The notes under the pieces: generated by a model
Told to the model about the DNA's origin: nothing
The model's database searches: none
The model's input: the letters and a program-made list of their open reading frames with translations, nothing else
Program-made: the position numbers and the translations under genes
Shown: positions 1 through 8,512 of the stretch, one piece after another
How positions within the stretch are numbered: the first letter of the stretch is position 1
How the letters are laid out: every line of letters begins with the position of its first letter
DNA from: Butyrivibrio sp. NC3005
GTDB lineage: Bacteria; Bacillota; Clostridia; Lachnospirales; Lachnospiraceae
Reading direction: 5' to 3'
DNA: 64,000 nucleotides
NCBI RefSeq assembly: GCF_000424545.1
Contig: NZ_AUKC01000007.1
Location: forward strand, 62,001 to 126,000

Positions 1-2
1 TT

Positions 3-152
3 TCTGCAGCTAGAGAACAGATTGTGGGCGTTTCGAGTGATGAGGAACTTGAGTTTATGATTCAGTTCCAGAATGCATATAATGCGTCAAGCCGCTTTAT
101 AAATGTTGTCAGTGAAATGCTTGAACACATTATTAATACTCTTGGACGCTGA
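3..152 (+). CDS. flgK: Flagellar hook-associated protein FlgK, C-terminal fragment
   Basis: The window opens inside this gene; 49 C-terminal residues are visible before the TGA at 150-152. They contain FQNAYNASSRFINVVSEML, the terminal D0 helix motif of FlgK (HAP1), which packs in the hook-filament junction. The next gene ends in a related motif (KYQNAYALSAKVVNVLQEMY), so two FlgK-type proteins lie in tandem. The downstream gene follows after 14 bp with a strong AGGAGG at 154-159, implying one transcript. The family call rests only on the C-terminal helix, but this is the most conserved part of the protein. Confidence 0.8.
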   Translation, partial: SAAREQIVGVSSDEELEFMIQFQNAYNASSRFINVVSEMLEHIINTLGR

Positions 153-166
153 TAGGAGGTTTAGTT

Positions 167-2029
167 ATGCCCTCTCAATTTTTTGGATTAAACATTGCAG
201 CATCTGGTCTTAGAGCAGCTAATGCTGCAGTTAATACAACAGCCAATAATATTTCAAATGTTGAAACGAAGGATTATTCAAGACAGGAAGTTAAACAGCA
301 GGCAAGTAATGCACTTAGAGTGTTTACAACTTATGGATGTGCCGGTGCGGGTGTTGATACTATCGCGATAGAAAGAATAAGAGATGCTTTTTATGATGAC
401 AGATATCGCACTAATGAAGCGCTTCTTGGCAATTATGCTAAGAAGAATTATTATAACTCACTTATTGAGCAGTATTTTAAAGATGACGGTACTACGGGAT
501 TTAATTCTCTTTTTGGAAAAGTACAGGCAAATCTTCAGTCTGCAATGACAGCTCCTAGCGTAACAACTACAAAACATACATTTGTTGCTGCTGTTGAAAA
601 GATAGCAGACTATTTCAATGAAATGAGTACTAGTTTTAAAAATATGCAAAGTGATGTGAATGCTGAAATAAAGACAATAGCTGATGCTATTAACTCTATC
701 GCAGAAGAAATAGCCCAGCTTAATGAGCAGATAAATGTCGTAGAAATGACTGGACCTAAGGCAAATGAACTTAGAGACAGGAGAGATGGTCTTGTAGATA
801 AGCTTTCGGGTTATGTGTCTGTAAAAACGAAAGAAATTCCTATTATGGACGAGAATGACCCCAATAGAGAAACAGGTGCATCAAGGTTCCAGGTTTGGAT
901 AGCAGGTGGTCAGACGCTTGTAGATGCATATGATTACAGACAATTAAAATGTATCGCAAGGGATGGAAAAGAGACAGTTAATCAAACTGATATAAATGGC
1001 CTTTTTGATATCAAATGGGTTAGAAGTGATTTTACCGAAGAGACAGGATTTTATCTTGGAGATTTCGACTTGTATAATGCTAATATCGGTGGCAAAATGC
1101 AAGGACTTATCCACATGCGTGATGGTAATAACAGACAGTATTTTTCTGGTACCAGCACCGAGTGGGATATGGAGAACAGAACTCTTAAGGTTAGGGTATC
1201 TGATGACTATTTAAAAAACATGTCACAGTGTAATCTTCCAGGTGGTGGTCAGATTACGATAGGAACAAGAACATATGAGTATGAGAGCTGGGAATATGAT
1301 GGAAAAGATTCTTATACTTTTGTTCTTCCTGAAAAGAATCACGCAAATGAGTTCTTTGATTTTTCCAGAGTTTTAGCAAGAGGTGATACGGTTAAAATTG
1401 GAGCTGGTATAGACTATCAGGGAATCCCGTATTATATGATGCAGATGAATGAATGGGTTAGAAATTTCTCTGATAAAGTTAACCAAGTGGTAACTTCCGG
1501 ATTTACATCCGATGGAGAGGCTGGCATATATTTTTTGACTGGTAACAGAACGGTTAAGGCTGGCAATGATCCTGCGCAGTATACTTTTGAGGAATTGTCT
1601 ATTACTAATAAAGGTTATTATTTTGTAAATGCTGAAAACTTTTCAGTAAATGATTTGATTTCTTCAAATGCAGCATTGCTTGCAACAAAGGTTGATATTT
1701 CAGAAGGTCAGGATGAAGGAAGATGCCTTAGAAAATTAAATGACATGATAAGTAAGACAGAGCTTTTCAGAGGAGCAACTTCGGGAGAATTTTTGGATAA
1801 AGTCTTAAGTGATGCAGCGCTTAATTCCAGCAACTGCAGAGTTATGGAAAAAACATATACAGCATTGCAGTCCACTATTGACAATCAGAGGCTTTCAATC
1901 TACGGAGTTGATTCAGATGAAGAAGCTGCTAACCTTGTTAAGTACCAAAATGCTTATGCGCTTAGTGCAAAGGTTGTTAATGTATTGCAGGAAATGTATG
2001 ACAGGTTGATTCTGCAAACAGGCGTTTAA
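167..2029 (+). CDS. flgK: Flagellar hook-associated protein FlgK (second, tandem copy)
   Basis: 620 residues, within the usual FlgK range. The N-terminus has the flagellar rod/hook signature (GLNIAASGLRAANAAVNTT, then NNISNVETKDYSRQ, about residues 8-42). A helical D1 region with the FlgK stretch AEEIAQLNEQI follows near residue 180, then a variable middle, then the C-terminal D0 helix. FlgK is exported by the flagellar type III system and joins hook to filament. The start is set by AGGAGG 7 bp upstream. It lies between the end of another FlgK and flgL, 27 bp before flgL. Having two FlgK genes side by side is unusual; the two could form different rings of the junction or serve different filaments. 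Confidence 0.88.
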   Translation: MPSQFFGLNIAASGLRAANAAVNTTANNISNVETKDYSRQEVKQQASNALRVFTTYGCAGAGVDTIAIERIRDAFYDDRYRTNEALLGNYAKKNYYNSLIEQYFKDDGTTGFNSLFGKVQANLQSAMTAPSVTTTKHTFVAAVEKIADYFNEMSTSFKNMQSDVNAEIKTIADAINSIAEEIAQLNEQINVVEMTGPKANELRDRRDGLVDKLSGYVSVKTKEIPIMDENDPNRETGASRFQVWIAGGQTLVDAYDYRQLKCIARDGKETVNQTDINGLFDIKWVRSDFTEETGFYLGDFDLYNANIGGKMQGLIHMRDGNNRQYFSGTSTEWDMENRTLKVRVSDDYLKNMSQCNLPGGGQITIGTRTYEYESWEYDGKDSYTFVLPEKNHANEFFDFSRVLARGDTVKIGAGIDYQGIPYYMMQMNEWVRNFSDKVNQVVTSGFTSDGEAGIYFLTGNRTVKAGNDPAQYTFEELSITNKGYYFVNAENFSVNDLISSNAALLATKVDISEGQDEGRCLRKLNDMISKTELFRGATSGEFLDKVLSDAALNSSNCRVMEKTYTALQSTIDNQRLSIYGVDSDEEAANLVKYQNAYALSAKVVNVLQEMYDRLILQTGV

Positions 2030-2056
2030 CATAAAGCCGCAAAAAGAGGTAGTAAT

Positions 2057-4186
2057 ATGCGAATAACGAATAAGATTATGCACAATAATTCGATTTATAA
2101 CATTAATAATAACAAGGTTTCTGAAGATACTATCAATACTCAGATTGCTACAGGTAAGAAGATAAATAGGGCTTCGGATGATCCGGTTATAGCTATTCGT
2201 GCACTGAGACTTCGAAGTAATGTTAGTCAGCTTACTCAGTATAGTAAGAAAAATGCAGAAGATGCTGCTTCATGGCTTAAAGTTACAGAAGATGCACTTG
2301 GAACTGTTACAGATGTTCTTACTGCAATGATTTCGGAAGCAAATAAAGCAGCTAATACATATAAGGAACTTCCGGATTTTAAGACTATGATTACTGAGCT
2401 TGATGCTCTTTCAAGAGAGTATTACGCAACAGGTAATGAAGATTATGCAGGAAGATATATTTTTACAGGCTATAGGACAGGTAATCCACTAACATTTAAG
2501 GATGCAGCTACCCTTCAATATAAGAATATACATGATGAATTTAACGCTAGGGATGTTGATGTTTCTAAAAGGATAGTAAATGCTCATAAACTTGCTGCAG
2601 GTGATAGTGATGTTTTTATAGAAAGTGATATTGAGGATGTAGAGGTTGGAAGAGTAAGACTTTCTTATGAAGATCTTGCAGATACTGATACAGATTCGGT
2701 TCGAATTCAGTATAGAAAGCCATTGGCAGTTGATGCTACGGCTGAGCTTACCAAAGCAGATGTCAGCAAATCGTTACAGATTTCGTTTAAGGATTCTTCA
2801 GGAACTACACATAGAGTTAATCTCTCAACAGGAGACAGATATGATGAAATAGGTAACACTGTTACGGTAACTGAGTATGACGAGCAGGGCAATCCTACTG
2901 ATATAAAATACAATGCTCAGGTTGATACTGATGGAACTTTCAGAATTACAGGAAGTAATGATGGTGGTGCTACTAATATCTATGATCTTACAATAGATTC
3001 TGATGGAGTTATGAAAGCTCAAAATGGAACGGATGAAGTTAAAGATGTTGTTTGTAACATTTCTAAAACAGCGTTGTCAACAGTTACTTTCAAGACAGAT
3101 GCATCTGATCCTTATACTGTAACAATTAAAGTTCCTTTAACAGAAGCAAGTGATTCACCGTATACAGTTGAAATTCCAAGTACAAGATCAGATGGAAGCG
3201 CAGGCGATTTGTATACTATCACAGTTAATACTGACGGAACTTTCCATCTAGAATCACCTGTAACTGGATCAGGAAACGCGTCAGATCCGTTTATGACAAG
3301 TGTAGTCAATCTTTCGACAAATGGTAGTATAAACAGTTCATATATAGAGCATACATTAGTTCCAGATGGTGTAATAACTGTTGCAACTACAGAGGATGAA
3401 CTTGATAACATTTACAGAGAACTTGCAGATGGAACAAGTACTTGTTATTTAAATGCAGTTACAGGCGAAGTGCTTATGAACAATGAGTTGAAAACTACTT
3501 TGACGGCACTTACTGATGTTCATAATGCCAAAACAATCGATGTTGTGTACAGTAAAACAGCATGGAAATCAGGAGATACAAGACCTGAAAATCTCATGAA
3601 ATGCACTAATTGGGATGGAAAGGCGCCTGTGGTATTCAATGGTGGTATTTCAGATCATATTATGGAATATGATGTTGGATATGGCCAGACTATTGAAGTC
3701 AATACTACAGCAGACGAAGTATTTACTACAAATGTTGCAAGAGACGTTGAAGATTTGAAGCGTGTTATTAATAAGTTATCAGATGTGACAGCAGTTCTTG
3801 GAAATCTGAAGGCAGCAGTTGACAGTGCAACAAACGATACGGATAGAGAAAGTGCCCAGAAAGAATATGATGCTGCAGCAAAGGCTAAGGATTACCTTAT
3901 CAGGGATTTGAAAGATATGTGCGGCTCCAAGATTACTTCTTTCCAAAGAGCGCTTGATAAGGCAAATGTAGCGGTTTCTGAAAATGGAACCAGATCTAGC
4001 AGACTTGACATGATTTCAACAAGACTAACGAATCAACTTACAACATTTAAAGAGCTTCAGAGTAACAATGAAGATACCGATTTGGCAGAGGCAGCAACCG
4101 ATCTTAATATGGCAAAACTTCAGTATCAGGCTTCTTTAATGGCTACCGGAAAGATATTACAGAATTCACTTATGGATTACATTTGA
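2057..4186 (+). CDS. flgL: Flagellar hook-associated protein FlgL, enlarged
   Basis: FlgL (HAP3) is the second junction protein between hook and filament. The flagellin-like N-terminal helices (RITNKIMHNNSIYNINNNK, INRASDDPVIAIRALRLRS) and C-terminal helices (TDLAEAATDLNMAKLQYQAS) are clear. The protein is 709 residues against roughly 300-500 in most species. The excess is a Thr/Ser/Asp-rich beta-type insertion at about residues 200-540 with short internal repeats (YTVTIKVPL, YTVEIPSTR, YTITVNTDG), probably a surface-exposed domain. RBS AAAGAGG lies upstream. The operon continues to fliW only after a 579 bp gap filled with repeats R1 and R2. Confidence 0.87.
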   Translation: MRITNKIMHNNSIYNINNNKVSEDTINTQIATGKKINRASDDPVIAIRALRLRSNVSQLTQYSKKNAEDAASWLKVTEDALGTVTDVLTAMISEANKAANTYKELPDFKTMITELDALSREYYATGNEDYAGRYIFTGYRTGNPLTFKDAATLQYKNIHDEFNARDVDVSKRIVNAHKLAAGDSDVFIESDIEDVEVGRVRLSYEDLADTDTDSVRIQYRKPLAVDATAELTKADVSKSLQISFKDSSGTTHRVNLSTGDRYDEIGNTVTVTEYDEQGNPTDIKYNAQVDTDGTFRITGSNDGGATNIYDLTIDSDGVMKAQNGTDEVKDVVCNISKTALSTVTFKTDASDPYTVTIKVPLTEASDSPYTVEIPSTRSDGSAGDLYTITVNTDGTFHLESPVTGSGNASDPFMTSVVNLSTNGSINSSYIEHTLVPDGVITVATTEDELDNIYRELADGTSTCYLNAVTGEVLMNNELKTTLTALTDVHNAKTIDVVYSKTAWKSGDTRPENLMKCTNWDGKAPVVFNGGISDHIMEYDVGYGQTIEVNTTADEVFTTNVARDVEDLKRVINKLSDVTAVLGNLKAAVDSATNDTDRESAQKEYDAAAKAKDYLIRDLKDMCGSKITSFQRALDKANVAVSENGTRSSRLDMISTRLTNQLTTFKELQSNNEDTDLAEAATDLNMAKLQYQASLMATGKILQNSLMDYI

Positions 4187-4198
4187 TGCTAAAAAAAT

Positions 4199-4482
4199 AT
4201 AGGTTATTGTTTCTATATAGTCCGTTTTACTGTTTGTATATTTCGTCGCAGACACGCTTTCGCTTGATTATAAACGTAGTGGTACGTAATGCGCTAAAAA
4301 ACAGCGCATAAGTAAATGCGGCATAATTTAAACACTTTTAAATTATGTCGTCTGCCGTAGGCAGATTTAAAGGCATTATTTATGCCTTTAAACCCCAGAC
4401 CAACGTTTATAAACAGTTCTGCTCATGAAATATTACAAGCCAGCAAAACTCATCTATCATATGTTAAGAAACAATAACCTAT
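4199..4482 (+). repeat. R1 structured repeat, copy a (candidate ncRNA)
   Basis: A 284 bp non-coding element closed by a perfect 15 bp terminal stem (4199-4213 with 4468-4482). Nested stems inside pair GTTTTACTG with CAGCAAAAC (one mismatch here, none in copy b), TTGTATATTTC with GAAATATTACAA, GCAGA with TCTGC, and TTATAAACGT with ACGTTTATAA. An inner hairpin is GCGCT/AGCGC. Outside the terminal stem it is nearly identical to 9505-9705, apart from an 85 bp insertion (4314-4398) made of three hairpins (4322-4347, 4351-4365, 4366-4392). The two terminal-stem arms differ between copies by compensatory changes. It starts 12 bp after the flgL stop. No protein-coding potential was seen. Confidence 0.75.
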
Positions 4483-4606
4483 AGGTTATTGTTTTCATCA
4501 GGAAAATCAATAACCGTACTAGACCAAAATTTGTCGTTAAGACAAATTTTGTCCTGTGAAGCAGGATTCTTGCTGATGATTATCCTAAATCTCAGCAAGA
4601 AGTCAT
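4481..4606 (+). repeat. R2 structured repeat, copy a
   Basis: About 125 bp, matching the reverse complement of 21724-21849 at most positions. It begins with ATAGGTTATTGTTTTCATCAG and ends at CTCAGCAAGAAGTCAT. A hairpin with loop GTTAA has arm AAAATTTGTC here and AACATTTGTC in the other copy, with the opposite arm changed to match. A second hairpin keeps CCTG/CAGG while its loop varies. CTTGCTGA/TCAGCAAG forms a third stem. Its first bases are complementary to the last bases of R1a, giving a 26 bp palindrome at 4469-4494. No ORF. Bases 4607-4765 hold no further recognised element apart from the fliW start region. Confidence 0.7.
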
Positions 4607-4765
4607 AGATTATGGATTTTTGAGGTGTAGAATATGTGTTTTTTGCAAAAAAGAGTTTAAATTTTGTTGTTTTCTTATTATGAAAAAATAAAATTATTCC
4701 GACATATAAAATGATGGGAATTGGAATACTTAATCATTAAAATATGCGTCAAATGGAGGAACTAT

Positions 4766-5233
4766 ATGAAGCTTTTAACAAAAATATTTGGAGAGACTGA
4801 AATAAGTGATGACAAGATTTTAAGTTTTCCTAAGGGTATTATAGGTTTTCCAGATTTGAAGCGCTTTGCTCTTATGTATGACGAGGAAAAGGGAACACGG
4901 AATATCCAATGGCTTCAGTCTATAGATGAGCCGGCGTTTGCTATGCCGGTTATGGATCCTCTGCATGTTCGTGAAAACTATAGCCCCGAAGTTAACGATG
5001 ATGTATTGGAAGATATTAAACCGATTGATGAGAATAACACGTTAGTGCTGGTTACAGTTACAGTGCCTCATGATCTTACAAAAATGACTGTTAATCTCAA
5101 GGGACCATTCTTGATTAATGCTGATACAAGAGTCGGTGTTCAGGTTATTTTAGATAGTGATGAATATCAGGTAAAGTATCCTATATACGATATTTTGAAG
5201 AAGATGAAAGAGCAGAATACTGTAATGTCATAA
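4766..5233 (+). CDS. fliW: Flagellar assembly factor FliW
   Basis: FliW binds flagellin and CsrA; free FliW blocks CsrA from repressing flagellin translation. The protein shows the family core: KILSFPKGIIGFPDLKRFAL near the N-terminus, the acidic middle, LVTVTVPHDLTKMTVNLKGPFLINADTR, and a terminal KYPIYDIL segment; 155 residues is typical. The start is placed at the ATG preceded by GGAGG (4755-4759, 6 bp spacing). An in-frame ATG 45 bp upstream lacks a ribosome binding site and would add an atypical tail. The gene sits upstream of csrA as in many Firmicutes, but is separated from flgL by the R1/R2 repeats, so it may need its own promoter. Confidence 0.93.
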   Translation: MKLLTKIFGETEISDDKILSFPKGIIGFPDLKRFALMYDEEKGTRNIQWLQSIDEPAFAMPVMDPLHVRENYSPEVNDDVLEDIKPIDENNTLVLVTVTVPHDLTKMTVNLKGPFLINADTRVGVQVILDSDEYQVKYPIYDILKKMKEQNTVMS

Positions 5234-5321
5234 AAGTAATAACCCTCAGAATCCTGAATATCTTCAGTAATTAGCTGTCATGCAAATTCGTTATTGCAAG
5301 AATTGATAGACGGGCAAACGG

Positions 5322-5393
5322 TAATACGATTATGGATAAGTGCTATTAAATTTTGTGATTAATATTGCAATAATCGTATTAACGTGTTAATAT
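5322..5393 (+). promoter_or_regulatory. csrA promoter region with 12 bp inverted repeat
   Basis: TAATACGATTAT (5322-5333) and its exact reverse complement (5370-5381) are 36 bp apart. The right arm lies inside a candidate promoter, TTGCAA (5365-5370), 17 bp, TAATAT (5388-5393). A second small palindrome, TTAACGTGTTAA (5379-5390), overlaps the -10 side. Together this looks like an operator or a looped regulatory site in the 211 bp fliW-csrA gap. The promoter boxes are approximate matches. Confidence 0.4.
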
Positions 5394-5444
5394 AAAGCAT
5401 AACTGGGATATTCTCGGGAAAAGTTTTGTCACGGAGGGACGTCG

Positions 5445-5660
5445 ATGTTAGCATTATCAAGAAAGAAAAATGAAGCAATTATCATCAATAACAATATAGA
5501 AGTGACGGTGTTGGAGATTCGCGGAGATCAGGTAAAGCTTGGAATTGCTGCACCAAAAGAGATTCCGATTTATCGTCAAGAAGTTTATGCTCAGATTCAG
5601 GCAGAGAACAAGCAGGCAACAGATGTTGCGAACTTGGATGAATTGAATAAGCTGGCATAA
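5445..5660 (+). CDS. csrA: Carbon storage regulator CsrA
   Basis: 71 residues. It begins MLALSRKKNEAIIINNNIEV and continues with RGDQVKLGIAAPKEIPIYRQEVY, the two halves of the CsrA RNA-binding beta-dimer; the Leu4/Arg6 region and the conserved RxEVY are present. CsrA represses translation by binding GGA motifs in hairpin loops near ribosome binding sites, and in Firmicutes it is sequestered by FliW. The start follows GGAGG with good spacing. A Rho-independent terminator follows at 5683-5715. A plausible local target is the leader of the FliD-like gene at 8513-8561. Confidence 0.96.
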   Translation: MLALSRKKNEAIIINNNIEVTVLEIRGDQVKLGIAAPKEIPIYRQEVYAQIQAENKQATDVANLDELNKLA

Positions 5661-5682
5661 ACAGTATTTTGAATAGTTTTAG

Positions 5683-5715
5683 GACTGTTGCCTGAAATAG
5701 GGTGACAGTCTTTTT
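5683..5715 (+). terminator. Rho-independent terminator after csrA
   Basis: GACTGT (5683-5688) pairs with ACAGTC (5705-5710) and is followed by TTTTT. It closes the flagellar operon before glf. Confidence 0.75.
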
Positions 5716-5827
5716 GCGTAGCAAAGTAAGACTCTTATGATTTTAATGGGAGTGGTATGCCTAAAAATGTAAGTAGTTTCATAAATATTTTTTAAGCATT
5801 TTTTCAATGGATTGAGGGAGGAGTATT

Positions 5828-7072
5828 ATGAAGTATGATTATCTAGTTGTGGGAGCTGGTCTTTTTGGATGCGTTTTTGCACATGAAATGGCTAAGGCCG
5901 GCAAGAAATGTCTGGTAATAGATAAGAGAAACCAGATAGCAGGTAATATCTATACCAAAGATGAAAATGGAATTCAGGTACATGCTTATGGCGCGCACAT
6001 TTTCCATACATCTGATAGTGAAGTGTGGAGTTATGTGAAGAAGTTTGCTAAATTCAATCATTATGTAAATTCTCCAATGGCTGTTTATAAGGATGAGCTT
6101 TATAATCTTCCTTTTAACATGAACACATTTTCTAGAATGTGGGGAATAAGAACTCCTGAGGAAGCTCAGGCTATTATTGGACGTCAGAGTAGAGAAGCAG
6201 TTGTTGAAATTTTGAAAAAAAGAGGTGTTAGCAACCCTGCTGAATATGATATTCAGAATTTCAAGGCAGAGAATCTTGAAGAGCAGGGGTTATCTCTTGC
6301 TGGAAAAGATATTTTTGAAAAGCTTGTAAAAGGTTATACAGAGAAACAGTGGGGAAGACCATGCAGTGAACTTCCTGCATTTATCATTAAACGTCTGCCT
6401 TTCCGCTTTGTATATGATAATAACTATTTTAACGATCCTCATCAGGGAATTCCCAAGGGTGGATACACCGCTATGTGCGAGAGACTTCTTGGTCTTTTGA
6501 ATGACATGAGCAGCCAGATTTGTGGTATTCAGGCTTTTAGTAATATTACTGTTAAGCTTAACACAGATTATTTTACCTTCGTTGATCAGAAGCAGAAAAA
6601 GCCTGGAATGCCTTTCGTTTCTGTAGATGGCGATACTTTTGACAAGGTTGTTTATACAGGTATGATTGACGAGTTCTTTGGTTATAAGTATGGTATGTTA
6701 GAGTATCGTTCACTTTCCTTTGAAACTGAGTATCTTCCGGAAGTGGATAATTATCAGGGAAATGCTGTTGTCAACTATACAGAAAGAGAAGTTCCCTATA
6801 CTCGTATTATTGAGCACAAGCACTTTGAGTTTGGTAAGGGCAAAGGTACTATCATTACCAAGGAATATCCTGCTACATGGAAGAAGGGTGATGAACCTTA
6901 CTATCCAATGAATGATGAAAAGAACAATGCTTTATTTGAGAAGTACAAGGATATGTCCAAAGAATGGCCTCAGGTGATTTTTGGTGGACGTCTTGGTCAG
7001 TATAAGTATTTCAATATGGATCAGGTAGTAAGAAGCGCACTTGATGCTGCTAAAGCTGAGATTGGAAGATAA
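5828..7072 (+). CDS. glf: UDP-galactopyranose mutase
   Basis: Converts UDP-galactopyranose to UDP-galactofuranose in the cytosol, using reduced FAD. The N-terminal FAD-binding motif (VVGAGLFGCVFAHEMA, residues 7-22) is followed by the family signatures GNIYT, HAYGAHIFHT and YNLPFNMNTF, then EKQWGRP and FGGRLGQYKYFNMDQV near the C-terminus. At 414 residues it is slightly longer than most Glf proteins. The start is fixed by GGGAGGAG 8 bp upstream. It stands alone between two terminators. Its presence suggests that Galf occurs in one of the surface glycans made by the downstream loci. Confidence 0.95.
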   Translation: MKYDYLVVGAGLFGCVFAHEMAKAGKKCLVIDKRNQIAGNIYTKDENGIQVHAYGAHIFHTSDSEVWSYVKKFAKFNHYVNSPMAVYKDELYNLPFNMNTFSRMWGIRTPEEAQAIIGRQSREAVVEILKKRGVSNPAEYDIQNFKAENLEEQGLSLAGKDIFEKLVKGYTEKQWGRPCSELPAFIIKRLPFRFVYDNNYFNDPHQGIPKGGYTAMCERLLGLLNDMSSQICGIQAFSNITVKLNTDYFTFVDQKQKKPGMPFVSVDGDTFDKVVYTGMIDEFFGYKYGMLEYRSLSFETEYLPEVDNYQGNAVVNYTEREVPYTRIIEHKHFEFGKGKGTIITKEYPATWKKGDEPYYPMNDEKNNALFEKYKDMSKEWPQVIFGGRLGQYKYFNMDQVVRSALDAAKAEIGR

Positions 7073-7122
7073 GATTAGAAAAGCTCTAGATGTACTTATT
7101 AGAACAAGATTATAGAATAATG

Positions 7123-7156
7123 AAAAAGAGAGTTGCCGGTTGTGCAACTCTCTTTT
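7123..7156. terminator. Bidirectional terminator between glf and the FliD-like gene
   Basis: AAAAGAGAGTTGC and GCAACTCTCTTTT form a 13 bp stem with A and T tracts on both sides, so it can stop transcripts from both directions. The TAA stop codon of the minus-strand gene (7155-7157) lies in the base of this hairpin. Confidence 0.85.
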
Positions 7157-8456
7157 AGCAGTAATAATTAAACATCATTCCAGAATACTCACTTGTTATA
7201 TATGGGGTTATTGTACCATGCCCTGGATTTTTATAATTTACAATAGGTCTGTTGGTGTATTTCATAGGGTCAAGCATTATTTCTGTAGTGTAGTTCTTTA
7301 ATACATTGGTGAAATCTCGAAGAGGTTTTAGTGTTTCTTTCGGATCACTGGAATCTGAGATGAATTCACTCATAACCGCTTTCTCGATGTTCATTTTGCC
7401 TTTTTCATTCATAGTGAGGCCTAATTTATTCAAAGGTTCTTTTTCTAAAACGAAGTTGGCATTCAAACCTGAAATAATCTTAGAACAGTCTACTTTTCCC
7501 TTTGAATTTGTTGTCAGATTCTCTAAATTATCAACAAAATCGTTATAGTTATCTTTTAACTTTTCACTATTCTTTATTATAGTATTGTGATCAGATTTTA
7601 ATCCTATTGTAATTGGGGGGCCTTCAGTTTCTTTTTTTAGTTCTACTTCGAATACATTGCCGAGTGTAAAATGATTAGTTGGACTATTATGTTCTGATCC
7701 ATTAACTATGAATATGGCATTTGAAGGAGCCTGACTTACATTATCTAGTCCGAAATGCGGGACGATTCCGTGTCTTGGACTATTAAGTGAATCATGAATA
7801 TCAAACCTAAGGAGCTGTCCATTTTCAGGATTGCCTGTTGCATTGGAGCTAATCTCTATTGCACAGTTGTTGTCTTCGTCTGTCAGGACATTAGCCGATA
7901 GTGAAACATTTGCCTTGTTTATTAATCTTGCTATTCTTTCTACCATTGTAGAGTTTGTATCCTGATTGTTAATGGAAAACTGAAATTCAAAATTGTTGTT
8001 TTCTATGCGCGCATTAAAGTAGTAACTCCCTTCCTGAATATCAAGCGAGTCACTAGGTAGGAACTTTCCAGTGTTTATTTGCGGCAATGCTAATTTCTTA
8101 ATTTCGAGAGATAAGTCTGGAACATCATCCTTGTTATTACCGATATATGTGACATTTATTGCTTCTTCATCAGATGCAATAGCTACTTTCTGACAGAATC
8201 CATCTGTTTCTTCATTTTCAAGCATACATAGACTGTTGCGGAATTTTCTTGTATGTTCTTTTAGTGCTACAGCACTTTCTTCAATGTCACAATCCCGTTT
8301 TAGAAGATAAAGAGGTGCATCTTTGTTGATTCGCACTATGGACTTATAAATATCACGAAGTTCGTTTCGTTTATGTGTATCAGATTTGCTTGTATCTGGT
8401 GACGCATAAGTCGTCAAAAAGTGGTTATAAACACCACTCATGATTATATTTGCCAT
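7155..8456 (-). CDS. FliD-like flagellar cap/hook-associated protein
   Basis: 433 residues. The C-terminal half resembles the FliD (HAP2) C-domain: a FIVNGSEHNSP turn, TLGNVFEVELKKE, TIGLKSDHNTII, then helical KLKDNYNDFVDNLENLTT (the usual fV..YN.l segment) and LGLTMNEKGKMNIE. The N-terminus (VYNHFLTTYASPDTSKSDTHKR) is not a standard FliD N-domain, so it is either a divergent lineage-specific cap or an export-linked relative. The start is chosen at the ATG preceded by GGAGG (8464-8468, 7 bp); an upstream in-frame ATG at 8507 would place the RBS inside the gene. The leader carries hairpins described separately. The stop codon is inside the terminator. Confidence 0.7.
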   Translation of the reverse strand: MANIIMSGVYNHFLTTYASPDTSKSDTHKRNELRDIYKSIVRINKDAPLYLLKRDCDIEESAVALKEHTRKFRNSLCMLENEETDGFCQKVAIASDEEAINVTYIGNNKDDVPDLSLEIKKLALPQINTGKFLPSDSLDIQEGSYYFNARIENNNFEFQFSINNQDTNSTMVERIARLINKANVSLSANVLTDEDNNCAIEISSNATGNPENGQLLRFDIHDSLNSPRHGIVPHFGLDNVSQAPSNAIFIVNGSEHNSPTNHFTLGNVFEVELKKETEGPPITIGLKSDHNTIIKNSEKLKDNYNDFVDNLENLTTNSKGKVDCSKIISGLNANFVLEKEPLNKLGLTMNEKGKMNIEKAVMSEFISDSSDPKETLKPLRDFTNVLKNYTTEIMLDPMKYTNRPIVNYKNPGHGTITPYITSEYSGMMFNYYC

Positions 8457-8512
8457 GACGTGCCCTCCTTTCTTCCTTGATAAACAGATCGGATTATATT
8501 GAATCATAACCC

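Noticed and set aside
4700-4720. Sigma-28 promoter before fliW (CCGACATA)
   Set aside because: Only the -10 half resembles the consensus and no matching -35 was found, so it is not listed as a feature.
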